From positions 1-64,000 of the forward strand of contig URMK01000012.1 in NCBI GenBank assembly GCA_900548905.1: a stretch of 64,000 nt of DNA, read 5' to 3'. The notes under the pieces are model-generated. The model saw nothing but the letters and a program-made list of their open reading frames with translations, was not told the origin of the DNA and searched no databases. The stretch is from an uncultured Lachnospiraceae bacterium (lineage in GTDB: Bacteria > Bacillota > Clostridia > Lachnospirales > Lachnospiraceae). The position numbers and the translations under genes are program-made. Positions 16,463 to 25,000 of the stretch are shown in pieces (within the stretch, counting starts at the first letter, position 1; every line of letters begins with the position of its first letter).

Positions 16463-16684
16463 TTATCCAAATAAAGCCTCTATTTCACTTGTGATTCTTG
16501 GAATGACGGTATCATTGAAGATGGCTGTCAGGGCGGCAAGCAGAAGAGCTCCTAAAACAACGGCGATGATGATTTTTACTCCATCGGAGATGTAAAAGTC
16601 TCCCTTTTCGTTCTTAAGAATGCTTCCGGCCCGGGACATTGTGGAAAATATTTTGTATTTGACAATATTTATTTTTTTATACAC
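16463..16684 (-). CDS. Pilin-like peptide (DUF6133-type)
   Basis: A 73 aa protein starting at a GTG with AGGAGG eight bases upstream. A basic N-terminus leads to N-E-K-G-D, then a single hydrophobic helix (V-K-I-I-I-A-V-V-L-G-A-L-L-L-A-A-L) and a short F-N-D-T-V-I-P-R-I tail. This is the design of small Flp-type or conjugative pilin subunits, and the E-K-G-D step could be the processing site for the prepilin peptidase encoded upstream. The start overlaps the stop of a 32 aa gene. Confidence 0.75.
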   Translation of the reverse strand: MYKKINIVKYKIFSTMSRAGSILKNEKGDFYISDGVKIIIAVVLGALLLAALTAIFNDTVIPRITSEIEALFG

Positions 16685-16775
16685 GACTCACCCTCCTTCT
16701 TAAAATGATGAATGCGGCAGTGGCAGTGGCAGCTGCAGCAAGCAGTACTGCGGGTATAGGTAAAAATTTTTTCAT
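16677..16775 (-). CDS. 32 aa membrane peptide
   Basis: A short gene beginning M-K-K-F-L-P-I-P-A-V-L-L-A-A-A and ending R-R-R-V-S-R-V, with a GGAGG site seven bases before the ATG. One Ala-rich helix spans the membrane and a basic tail stays inside. It overlaps the start of the pilin-like gene by eight bases, so the two are coupled. Single-helix peptides of this size often accompany secretion machines; this one is not recognised further. Confidence 0.6.
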   Translation of the reverse strand: MKKFLPIPAVLLAAAATATAAFIILRRRVSRV

Positions 16776-16896
16776 AGGACCTCCTTTTTAATAGAATGAG
16801 TTAATATGCTAAGTTCTGCAGGCCTCACCTCCTCTAAACGTACAAAATATGCAGGCTATAATAGCAGCTGTTTTCTGTATTTGTTTTAAGGGAGAG

Positions 16897-19260
16897 CTAC
16901 TCTGTTTCGGACATCGTTGTTTCAGCTTCGATAACTGAGGCGGAATTGTCATCAGTTTCAGCATCTTCTGATTCAGGTACCGAAGAAGAATTCTGTCCGG
17001 TGTTTGTTTCCGTTTCCGATACGTTTTCCGTTTCCATCAGGGATTCCGTTTCGTCTGTATTCTCTGTTTCTGCAGGTGTTTCCACTTCTGGATTGGATGT
17101 ATCTTCTGTTTCTGGAAAGCATTCATTTTCGTCAGATGTTTCCGCTTCCGATGAAGTATCTTCTTCCGATTTAGGCTGATTGCTATGTACGGCATTGCCT
17201 GATATTATATAATCATCATAGATTTTGGGAATATAATTTTCGGGTTTTGGCTGCCCAGAGGCTAAAGCTGTTGGAACTGCGGATTGGTCGTAAATAATAT
17301 GCGCCGCAATAATCTGGCCGTCTACCATTCCGCAGCCAACATCCCAGCCGACAAAAGTGGCATTTGTTTTACCGCAGGATAATTTGTCGTAGGAGTGAGT
17401 AGAACTGTCATAACCTTTGAAACCGTCTGTCCCCGGGCCATGGTGTTCGGTGAAGCTTATCTGGCCATAATTATCTGCCGCTCCGCAGCTGCTGTGCCTG
17501 CGGATTACATTTTGTTTGATTCGGTGAACATTACCATGACAGGGGCACCAATCATCCCCCTCGGAGAAAAATCCGCCGTTGGTATGGACGGTTACGGTAC
17601 AGGTTGCCTTGGAGTAACACTCGGGTCCATGTTGATGGTATAATTTTTTCGTGTAGCAGCCGCTGCCGTTCTCAGGATCTCCGGTATGATAATGGTATTC
17701 ATAGCTGATGCTGCCAGGTACCTGTTCTACGCCGATAACTATCTGCTGCTCAATGCTTAAAATGGCCTCATACAATTCACGGAAGGTGGCATCCTCTTCT
17801 GCGGAGACATTTTTTGCGAGTAATGCGGATGCCAATAACTTCTTTCCATCACTCGCACGCTGAAAAACCGACTGTAATTCGGTTTCCACCTTCTCAAGAC
17901 CGGAGGAGGTGTTGATTTCCAGTTCGGAAATTTTGTTTAAGATGGCATCTTTATTGTTTGCGGTTACCTGGTTTATAGAATCAACAGATGATGACAGCTT
18001 CGTAAAGCTTTGGTTAAAATTGTTGACAAGCTCTTCCATATTAGTGGAAGTGCTTTGTTCAAAGGTGGATACGGTGTTACTGAGGTCTTCAAAATTTTTC
18101 ATGACACTTTCATCCAGGGAATGAAACCAGTTCTGAATGCCTTCGGTTTGTGTTTGCAGAGAGTTCACAAGCTGGGTGTAGTTCTCAGTGGATTGGTCGG
18201 AAAAGGAGTTATTAATGGCTGTGAGTGTGCTCAATAATTCCTGTTTATTACGTTCACCGGTGCTTTGGACGGTCTCTTGTAAAGAACCGATCAGGACTTT
18301 GATTTCGTTATGGGCAGTGTCCATAGAAGAATTTATTTCTACTAATTTGTTATTTATATCTGTGAAACGTGTAATAATCTCCGCCATACGGCGGGTGTCT
18401 GCCGTATCCATCGTTGATAAGATATCTTTTATTTCATCTTGCGTTGAAGAAATGTCGGAGTGTACACGGTCCAGATTAGATAGAAGGCTGTTTATTCCTG
18501 AGTCAATGCGCTGGGTTATATTGGTCTCTGAACTGCCTGCTTGTTTTTGGATTTCCTCCAAATTCTCCTGTACACTGTCAATCTGTACCTTAATGTTTTC
18601 AAATTCAGCCAAGGTGACATTCTGTTCTTCATTGTAATTGGTTTCATAAGCTGCAAACTGAGACTGCAGGCTGTTGATGGTCTTCTGCAGACTTTGCAGA
18701 TAACTGCTTAGCGGGCCAAATTCATTGGCCTGGCCGGTGGTCAAATTTAGAATTTCTTCCTTGTTATGATTTACTGTCTTGTCCAGCTGAGTCAGGTATT
18801 CTGAAATAGTTGTCAAATCCTGCTTTATTTGTTCAGCAAGTATGGTTTCCTGGTTTGTTGTTGAGGAATTGATACTTTTCGAAGAACCAGTGTCAGTATC
18901 TTCTATTTCCTGCAGATAAAAATCTACAATCCATTCCGCCAGTCTGTCCGCTTCTTTTTGCGACAAACCAAGCCCGCTTTTAAAGAGGGCGTGGCTTACG
19001 GCTTCTGTCATTTCCTCCTTTGCAGCTTTTTGTGTTGAGAGTTCATACAAAACAGAGGCTGCTGTATTGGCAGCGGTTTGTGTTTTTGACTTGTCTTGAT
19101 TGAAAAAGTCAAAATCTGCTTCAGCCAGGCTTTCAGCAATGAGGCCTGAAATATCCGGTGAAGAGTTTTTTTTGTTTATCAGCAGAAACCCGATTATAAC
19201 TGCGATCAGAAATAAAAACAGGACAATGCCTGCTAAAAGCTTTTTCTCTTTTTTTTCCAT
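16897..19260 (-). CDS. Large coiled-coil anchored surface protein
   Basis: A 787 aa protein. Residues 9-30 are a membrane helix following a Lys-rich start. Residues ~45-120 are helical, ~140-480 a long coiled coil full of Leu/Asn/Gln heptads, and about 500-650 hold a Cys/His-rich domain with repeated motifs (C-Y-T-K, Y-H-Q-H-G-P-E-C-Y, W-C-P-C-H, H-S-S-C-G). The last ~110 residues are a Glu/Ser/Thr-rich tail. The topology is an N-anchored rod carrying a possible metal-binding head outside. It follows the TadC gene, so it may be a pilus tip, sheath or mating-surface protein. Family not recognised. Confidence 0.75.
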   Translation of the reverse strand: MEKKEKKLLAGIVLFLFLIAVIIGFLLINKKNSSPDISGLIAESLAEADFDFFNQDKSKTQTAANTAASVLYELSTQKAAKEEMTEAVSHALFKSGLGLSQKEADRLAEWIVDFYLQEIEDTDTGSSKSINSSTTNQETILAEQIKQDLTTISEYLTQLDKTVNHNKEEILNLTTGQANEFGPLSSYLQSLQKTINSLQSQFAAYETNYNEEQNVTLAEFENIKVQIDSVQENLEEIQKQAGSSETNITQRIDSGINSLLSNLDRVHSDISSTQDEIKDILSTMDTADTRRMAEIITRFTDINNKLVEINSSMDTAHNEIKVLIGSLQETVQSTGERNKQELLSTLTAINNSFSDQSTENYTQLVNSLQTQTEGIQNWFHSLDESVMKNFEDLSNTVSTFEQSTSTNMEELVNNFNQSFTKLSSSVDSINQVTANNKDAILNKISELEINTSSGLEKVETELQSVFQRASDGKKLLASALLAKNVSAEEDATFRELYEAILSIEQQIVIGVEQVPGSISYEYHYHTGDPENGSGCYTKKLYHQHGPECYSKATCTVTVHTNGGFFSEGDDWCPCHGNVHRIKQNVIRRHSSCGAADNYGQISFTEHHGPGTDGFKGYDSSTHSYDKLSCGKTNATFVGWDVGCGMVDGQIIAAHIIYDQSAVPTALASGQPKPENYIPKIYDDYIISGNAVHSNQPKSEEDTSSEAETSDENECFPETEDTSNPEVETPAETENTDETESLMETENVSETETNTGQNSSSVPESEDAETDDNSASVIEAETTMSETE

Positions 19261-19335
19261 GGGATACTCCTTTTCATAATAGGTAACTCCGTAGTTTCAT
19301 GCGCAGGTTCTCTACGGTAGATTTTGAGGGAGGCT

Positions 19336-20214
19336 TCAAAAAAATCCTTCCAAAGAGCTGACAACTTCGACAGAGAGAACAACCACATAAATAAGCAAAA
19401 TACAGAAGAGCATCAGCATGGAATATTTCTGCATCTGTTTTGGCCGTTTCTGTGCTTCTTTTTTTAAGTTGCTTTGTTCGATCTGACGCATATCGAATAC
19501 CAGCATTTTGAAGTACATCTGCTGATCATCGCCCCGCAGGGTACCTATCAGTCCGCGGACAATATCCGACAGCATAGTGCTTCCCACCCGGTTTTGAAAA
19601 TGCAGCAGGGCATTTTCATAGTTTGCCGTTTTCATATCTGCGATTGTGATATCCAGTTCCTGGCCCAGATGGGGACCTGCTATTTTCCGGTAGGAGGTCA
19701 GTAATTTCAGAACATCACGGTCTGCGGCAAGGCTTTGCTGGATACTGACTGCAAAGCGGGGGAGCTCGGACTCAATTAACTTCTTTCTTTTCTTAACAAT
19801 GTCGGAGGCTTTGTAATATACAGCAAACCACACCATGACGGATAACCCGAAGAAAAGAAAAACCAGAAGCGGCATGATAAATAAAAAAGGCAGTCCTGCT
19901 AGGGCGATTAAAGCCGCCGTCAGGATTGCCTTCATAGTGTAGCATTCCGGAGTTAACGGTATGCCGGCGATATTTAGTGTAACTGCCAGCCTGCTGCGTT
20001 TCAACGGATCGAGGTGCAGCAGCGGCGCTAATTTTTCTGAAATCTTAGTTAAATAGACATCGAAAAGATTTTCGTTAATGGCACCGGTCTGTTTCCTGGC
20101 TAACAGCATCATCTTTGATGTGCGTGCGGTTGGAACATCGACAAAAGCGCAGGCCAGATGGTATGTACCTATGCCTGTAAATATACTTGCGGCTAGTATC
20201 AGTAAAGCTGTCAT
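19336..20214 (-). CDS. TadC-like type II secretion F-domain protein
   Basis: A 292 aa membrane protein with a GspF/TadC domain. Start M-T-A-L-L-I-L chosen because AAGGAGG lies seven bases upstream; the longer frame has no such site. Helices at about 2-20, 100-145 and 265-285 flank a cytoplasmic F-domain with E-L-P-R-F-A-V-S-I-Q-Q-S-L and L-G-Q-E-L-D. TadC with TadB forms the inner-membrane platform that the CpaF ATPase drives. The gene follows the TadB-like gene with a 10-base gap. Confidence 0.83.
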   Translation of the reverse strand: MTALLILAASIFTGIGTYHLACAFVDVPTARTSKMMLLARKQTGAINENLFDVYLTKISEKLAPLLHLDPLKRSRLAVTLNIAGIPLTPECYTMKAILTAALIALAGLPFLFIMPLLVFLFFGLSVMVWFAVYYKASDIVKKRKKLIESELPRFAVSIQQSLAADRDVLKLLTSYRKIAGPHLGQELDITIADMKTANYENALLHFQNRVGSTMLSDIVRGLIGTLRGDDQQMYFKMLVFDMRQIEQSNLKKEAQKRPKQMQKYSMLMLFCILLIYVVVLSVEVVSSLEGFF

Positions 20215-20224
20215 GCTTTCCTCC

Positions 20225-21145
20225 TTACGTTTTATAGTCAACCGGCCTGCAAAGCTGCATAACCCTGGTAAAGGAAAAAAGGATGAGGGCAGCGCAGATC
20301 GCAAGCGTGATTTTTCCCGGTGTTGTAAACAGCAAGGTTTTAAACCAGGATTGGTTCAGGAAATAAAGAAGCGGAATGTTTGCTATGACGAGTAACATCA
20401 TGGTAAAGGCTTCCTTCTTTGGCTCATTGATAATCGCTTCCAGTTCAGACTGTATGATTCGGACATCTGAGAATTTCTGTACGGTGAAGCTTAAGGTGTT
20501 TTTCATGCTCCGGTCACTTTGGCATTGAATCAGGGTATTGCACCATTCATGATAGATCCGGTTTGGAATCTTCATTTTCAGGCTGTTGATTGTAGAAATC
20601 ATGTTGGCATTAAGCATTTCCGATTCCGTGAGGAATGCCTCAAAATGTGACTTGACCGGAGGATTCAGGTAGGGGATATTTTCCCTGACTGATTTTAAAA
20701 GATCCCCACTTCTTAGGTAGGAGGTTGTTATTACGGAAATAGCTGATTCCAATTCCTCGTTCAAATGCTTTTTGTAGGAGGCCGCAGTGGAACGTAAATA
20801 CCAGACCGGGACAAAGGCAAAGCCGGCGCCGAGTATAGGAATCAGGAATGGATTGTTAAGAAGCAGTGCTGCCACAGCACCCAGCGCAAACAGGAGAATG
20901 GAGGCTCTTTTTACGAGTACAAAGCGGTTTTCCCGGCCTGTTACTTTTAAAAGCTGTTCAATTTCCAGTATCTCCCGGTTAAAAAAGCCTTTTGCCGGTT
21001 TCCCCAGCAGAACATCCAGGTCATCCTGCAGCGTGCTTCTTCTGGGATTGTCCATAATCCGGATAAAGTCATTAAAACGTATGGAGAGCAGTATAAATAG
21101 CCCATTTACTGTCAGTACAAACAGAATTATCTGAATCCATTTCAC
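20225..21145 (-). CDS. TadB-like type II secretion F-domain protein
   Basis: A 306 aa platform protein. A GTG at 21145 with AGGAGG eight bases upstream is the likely start, inside the last 25 codons of the CpaF gene. Helices near the N-terminus, about 80-115 and two at the C-terminus, with an F-domain containing E-E-L-E-S-A-I-S-V-I-T-T-S-Y and Q-S-D-R-S-M-K-N-T-L. Partner of the TadC-like protein downstream. Confidence 0.8.
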   Translation of the reverse strand: MKWIQIILFVLTVNGLFILLSIRFNDFIRIMDNPRRSTLQDDLDVLLGKPAKGFFNREILEIEQLLKVTGRENRFVLVKRASILLFALGAVAALLLNNPFLIPILGAGFAFVPVWYLRSTAASYKKHLNEELESAISVITTSYLRSGDLLKSVRENIPYLNPPVKSHFEAFLTESEMLNANMISTINSLKMKIPNRIYHEWCNTLIQCQSDRSMKNTLSFTVQKFSDVRIIQSELEAIINEPKKEAFTMMLLVIANIPLLYFLNQSWFKTLLFTTPGKITLAICAALILFSFTRVMQLCRPVDYKT

Positions 21146-22592
21146 GGGGAGGGCCTCCTTTCCTGTTTTCTTCCTGTAATGATGGATTGCCATTATTTGG
21201 TGAGGCGAGTTCTTTGGGATGCGGATCTCGTCCGGGAACTACTGAAAGAAAGGGAAGCAGCTTGTTTGCGGGAATACCGTTATCCAGCATTCGTTTCTTC
21301 AGTGTCTCGGAAATACTGCCCAGTCTGCGGTGTCTGCCAATAACGCCTACTTTGCCATCCATATCCGGGCGGTTATCAATGACGTCATATTGATACAGAG
21401 GACGATAGAAAAGCCGGCCGTCCCGGTAGTCCTCTCCCTCAATAATCTGCATGATTTTACGGCTGCCGTCCTCCAGCTGTTTCGTAAATACGATGACGGG
21501 ATAGGCTTCGACCATAATCTGCATGAGGATTTCGTCAGCCATGTTATATTTACGCTTGGCAAGAGTCATCATACGGCGGTAGGTCGATTCGGAGGAGTTG
21601 GAGTGGATGGTGGTGACAACCGTGTGGCCTGTCCGGGAGCTTTCGGCAACGGAGAGAGCTTCTTTTGCCGAACGCATTTCCCCTACGCCGATGACATCCG
21701 GATGTTTTCGAAGAACTCTTTCCAGCAGAAGATCCTGGCCGATATCAAGGGAAGGGTTTTCGTGGGGGCGTGTCAGCAGGTGAACGACACTGTTCAGGGC
21801 ACGGCCGTGCTCATTTCTTCTGATTAGGTCAAATTCCCGGCTGCCTTCCTCGATGGTAATCAGCCTTCGGTTATCCGGAACCATGGAGAGCAGCCAGCTC
21901 ATAATTGTGGTTTTGCCGGAGCCTGTACTGCCTGCGATGCATACGGATACTCCATAGCGGATACAGCAGGTCAGAAAATCCAACATTTCTTCCGTAGCGG
22001 ATCCGGCGGCAAGTAATTTTTCCCTGGAGACAGACTGCTGGTTTACGATACGTATGGAAGCATTGATGCCGATATCCGTATCTACAATGGGGGTTTTATC
22101 CACTGAGATACGGATATTTTTGTCTAAGTACCCAATGACGGAGGGCATGGTATCATCGATTACCATACCGCAGGAATTCAGCAGACGACGGGTTACATCA
22201 ATCGCATGCTGGGGAGACTGAAAGCGATCCGGAATTTTCATAGATCTCCCGCCGCTCATAATTACCTCGATATCGTTGTAGGCATTGATGTTCACTTCCT
22301 CTACGCCTTTTTTATAAATCCATTTTTTCAAAAAGGAGATGCCGGCCATATCCTCATAGAGGGTATCGCACAGTTCAGTTGTGGATAAGCCTTCCACGGA
22401 ATATGAGCGGTTGTGGATATATTGGTAAATGATTTCCTTCAGAAGCTTACGGGCTTCTTCCTGGTTTCCTTCCGTAGACAGCTTGTCTGCATGTTTATCC
22501 GTGCAGTATTTCTGGACATCTTCCAATATCTGTTCATAGGACAGCGTTTCCTCGGTGGCGGCGAAGAACATATCACTTAAAGAAATGCCCAT
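21072..22592 (-). CDS. CpaF/TadA-family secretion ATPase
   Basis: A 506 aa hexameric type II/IV secretion ATPase. Walker A G-S-T-G-S-G-K-T-T (Lys227), Asp box I-T-I-E-E-G-S-R-E, Walker B-like V-I-G-V-G-E-M-R-S, His box G-H-T-V-V-T-T-I-H-S. It supplies energy for assembling Flp/Tad pili with the TadB and TadC platform encoded downstream. The C-terminal ~40 residues are extra and hydrophilic, and overlap the next gene by 74 bases. Its start overlaps the stop of the TadZ-like gene by 20 bases. Confidence 0.92.
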   Translation of the reverse strand: MGISLSDMFFAATEETLSYEQILEDVQKYCTDKHADKLSTEGNQEEARKLLKEIIYQYIHNRSYSVEGLSTTELCDTLYEDMAGISFLKKWIYKKGVEEVNINAYNDIEVIMSGGRSMKIPDRFQSPQHAIDVTRRLLNSCGMVIDDTMPSVIGYLDKNIRISVDKTPIVDTDIGINASIRIVNQQSVSREKLLAAGSATEEMLDFLTCCIRYGVSVCIAGSTGSGKTTIMSWLLSMVPDNRRLITIEEGSREFDLIRRNEHGRALNSVVHLLTRPHENPSLDIGQDLLLERVLRKHPDVIGVGEMRSAKEALSVAESSRTGHTVVTTIHSNSSESTYRRMMTLAKRKYNMADEILMQIMVEAYPVIVFTKQLEDGSRKIMQIIEGEDYRDGRLFYRPLYQYDVIDNRPDMDGKVGVIGRHRRLGSISETLKKRMLDNGIPANKLLPFLSVVPGRDPHPKELASPNNGNPSLQEENRKGGPPREMDSDNSVCTDSKWAIYTALHTF

Positions 22593-23448
22593 GTCTTTTT
22601 GCCTCCTTTCCCGGTTGTTGAATTTCTTCTGTGTCAGAGCTCTCCTGTTCAGATACCGTATCAGGGGATTCTATCTCCTCAATATTGTCTATTCCTTCGT
22701 CTGTGCCAGGAAATTCATCTTCAGAAAGGCGTGCCATGACCAGCTTCATAGAATTGACATATCGCTGGTTACAATAGGCGAGTGCCCGGAACATCCGGCC
22801 ACCGGTACCGCAGCGTTCGATTTCTTTTGCATAGGGCAGCAGGCCGTCAAATCCGCCTACCAGGTGGCTCATTTCATCCAGTGCATGGAAGGGGCGGGCA
22901 AGCCCTGCCAGTGTTAGATGATCATCATAATGAAATTTAATATCTGTCAACAGGGGTTTATGGGATTTCAGGTAGTTCAGGCCACGTAAATCCGGGGTCA
23001 GAATACGTACGGCCACATCTGCGGTTTCAATAGCGGCTACAGTGAAGAAATGAAGCATGTTGGAGCTGCAGTCTAAGAGGATATAGTCCACCAGCTTTGC
23101 TGCTTCTGAAATAAGGGACCGGATTTTATCATATTTCAGCTCCGGATAGGAAAACGGGGTTTCTCCGGCCGCGAAGCCCATGACACCGATAAAGGGATAC
23201 TCCTTTAATATGACGACCCGTTCGGCTACAAGGGCCATATTAATTTCCAAGCCGGAAAGTACGTTGCCGATAGAAGAGGAGGTGTCAAGCATACGATCCG
23301 GCATCCAGACCGGGAGCATAGGTGTGCCGGAATCTGCATTGATGATGATTGCTTTCTTTTTCCCCGCAGTAAGAACCTTTGCAAGAATGCAGCAGAACAT
23401 GGATTTACCGCAGCCGGGATTTCCCCAGACAGTGATGATTTTTGCCAT
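22573..23448 (-). CDS. TadZ/CpaE-like ParA-type ATPase
   Basis: A 291 aa protein with a deviant Walker A near the N-terminus (G-N-P-G-C-G-K-S), a switch region with D-Y-I-L-L-D-C-S-S-N, and a long Glu-rich C-terminal tail. CpaE/TadZ proteins are ParA-like localisation factors for the Tad pilus. The gene lies between CpaB-like and CpaF-like genes, the usual order, and overlaps the latter. Confidence 0.82.
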   Translation of the reverse strand: MAKIITVWGNPGCGKSMFCCILAKVLTAGKKKAIIINADSGTPMLPVWMPDRMLDTSSSIGNVLSGLEINMALVAERVVILKEYPFIGVMGFAAGETPFSYPELKYDKIRSLISEAAKLVDYILLDCSSNMLHFFTVAAIETADVAVRILTPDLRGLNYLKSHKPLLTDIKFHYDDHLTLAGLARPFHALDEMSHLVGGFDGLLPYAKEIERCGTGGRMFRALAYCNQRYVNSMKLVMARLSEDEFPGTDEGIDNIEEIESPDTVSEQESSDTEEIQQPGKEAKRHGHFFK

Positions 23449-23450
23449 AG

Positions 23451-24314
23451 CTAATCCTCCTGTGACTGTGTGGGATCTTCGGGAGCAGCTGGCGTGGTTT
23501 CCTCCACAGGTTTTGTATCAGGGGTAAGAATTTCTTCTGCGTTTATTGAGGATTCCACTTCTTCCGCATTTTCTTGTGGGCTGTCACCATATAGATCGCT
23601 TAATATATCAGCCTGCCGTGTCAGAAGCTGTGCAGCTAACTTTTCATTTCCCCTGCAAATCAATGCAGCATGAAGGATGCCTTCATTTTCACATCGGGTA
23701 AGCAGCATCGCCTGCTCAGGGGTGGCCAGCACGGTAACGGCGGCGGTTTGCTGTTTTTCTTTGTCGTCATCCGGGGACGTTGTATAATCGATATCCAGTC
23801 CTTTGGAATCCGATACGGACAATACTTTGATAAAACGCAGCTCCGGGATATCGGTCACGGGCTCCAGGGCGTTTTTGTCATCATAGTGATACAGACGGAT
23901 AATATCACCGCTTTGAAGCTTATCGGACAATGCAGCAGCCAATGTTTGTGTGGAAATGGAGATGGCTACCATGCCGTCAGGTATTTCATTCAGGGTCAAA
24001 TCAGAGGATAAGGGGGTGGCGCTGACCTTTTCCGGAAGAATATAGTCCCCGGGAAACAGATCTGTTGCGGCATAAGTCCCAATTACCGCTTCTGTTTTAG
24101 AGGCCACAGATTCAGGCATGTTAAAACCGCCTGCTTCAATTAATTCCACATCTTCAGCGGTAATCAGAGTTCCGCGCCCTACAGCTGTTTTTATCCGGAC
24201 AATTTCGCGGGTACTGCTTGTTTTGCTTGTGATGGCAGGAACTGCGATGAAAGCAATCACGGCTGCGAGGACAATACTTAGGATGCCGTAAATAAAGCGA
24301 TGGTTCATTTTCAT
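23451..24314 (-). CDS. CpaB/RcpC-like SAF-domain protein
   Basis: A 287 aa protein with an N-terminal membrane anchor (about 8-28), then a SAF/CpaB domain (V-G-R-G-T-L-I-T-A-E-D-V, D-L-F-P-G-D-Y-I-L, V-A-I-S-I-S-T), then a Pro/Glu/Thr-rich tail of ~50 residues. In Gram-negative Tad systems CpaB/RcpC aligns the secretin; with no outer membrane here, it may span or bind the cell wall. Its gap to the TadZ-like gene is two bases. Confidence 0.82.
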   Translation of the reverse strand: MKMNHRFIYGILSIVLAAVIAFIAVPAITSKTSSTREIVRIKTAVGRGTLITAEDVELIEAGGFNMPESVASKTEAVIGTYAATDLFPGDYILPEKVSATPLSSDLTLNEIPDGMVAISISTQTLAAALSDKLQSGDIIRLYHYDDKNALEPVTDIPELRFIKVLSVSDSKGLDIDYTTSPDDDKEKQQTAAVTVLATPEQAMLLTRCENEGILHAALICRGNEKLAAQLLTRQADILSDLYGDSPQENAEEVESSINAEEILTPDTKPVEETTPAAPEDPTQSQED

Positions 24315-24327
24315 TTCTCTGAATCTC

Positions 24328-24441
24328 CTATCTGTGCTGATCTAAAAAAACAAAGGTTTTCTGTAACAGGGAAGTAACCATTAAAGCAACTGCCAGTAAA
24401 ATGACAGCAATTATAAGCAGCAAAATAATAATGATTTTCAT
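24328..24441 (-). CDS. 37 aa membrane peptide
   Basis: A short gene with an AAAGGAG site about six bases before its ATG. The product is almost one membrane helix (M-K-I-I-I-I-L-L-L-I-I-A-V) with a short end carrying F-L-D-Q-H-R. It lies between the prepilin-peptidase and CpaB-like genes, both in the same direction. Perhaps an accessory subunit of the pilus platform. Confidence 0.55.
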   Translation of the reverse strand: MKIIIILLLIIAVILLAVALMVTSLLQKTFVFLDQHR

Positions 24442-24480
24442 ACAAGCTCCTTTCAGTCCGCAATGGGGACAGAAAACATA

Positions 24481-24515
24481 GCAGCATGGACCGTGGAAGA
24501 GAATTTACATGCTGC
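24481..24515. other. Hairpin between peptidase and 37 aa genes
   Basis: GCAGCATG and CATGCTGC, perfect 8-base arms around a 19-base loop. No T run follows, so it is more likely an mRNA processing or stability structure than a terminator. Confidence 0.45.
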
Positions 24516-24526
24516 CTGAATGAGGA

Positions 24527-25000
24527 CTATGGCAGCAGAAGATATAGGCTGCCAAGGAAAAGATAAGGGATAAAAGGAAGGTGTGTTATCCGTTCCTTTT
24601 TTATCAGGGTTCTTAGCTCCAAATGTATGATGGCTGCCAGGGATGCTGTGAGCAAGGCCAGTAAAAGTAAGGAAGCCCCCATGACAATTCCAAGCAGTGC
24701 TGCCAACTTAATATCTCCGCCTCCGATACCGCCGTCTGTTATCATAGAGACTGCCAGCAAAAGTGTGAGTCCGGTAAAGAAACCGGCGGAGCCTCGCAGA
24801 CATATGGAACAAATGGACGGCCATGGTGTTAGGCAGACAGTAAGCAGAAGCGAAAGAAGACACCAAAAAAGGAACGCAAGCAGGGCGGCATTGCGTACCT
24901 TATGGTGTCTGTAATCGTATATGGCAAACAGCAGCAGGAATAACAGTGTCAGGAGGCGGTAGGCAAAGGGGAGATTACTCACGTTTGGAGTACCAGTCAT
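24527..25000 (-). CDS. Prepilin peptidase (A24, TadV/CpaA-like)
   Basis: About 157 aa, with five or six membrane helices. The two catalytic Asp are visible in A-I-Y-D-Y-R-H-H-K-V-R-N and G-G-G-D-I-K-L. It lacks the N-methylase domain of larger PilD enzymes, as is usual in Tad systems. It should cleave the leaders of the small pilin and pseudopilins in this cluster. The start is uncertain: the ATG at 25000 has only a weak AGGG site, and a GTG at 24982 overlaps the upstream stop. Confidence 0.85.
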   Translation of the reverse strand: MTGTPNVSNLPFAYRLLTLLFLLLFAIYDYRHHKVRNAALLAFLFWCLLSLLLTVCLTPWPSICSICLRGSAGFFTGLTLLLAVSMITDGGIGGGDIKLAALLGIVMGASLLLLALLTASLAAIIHLELRTLIKKERITHLPFIPYLFLGSLYLLLP

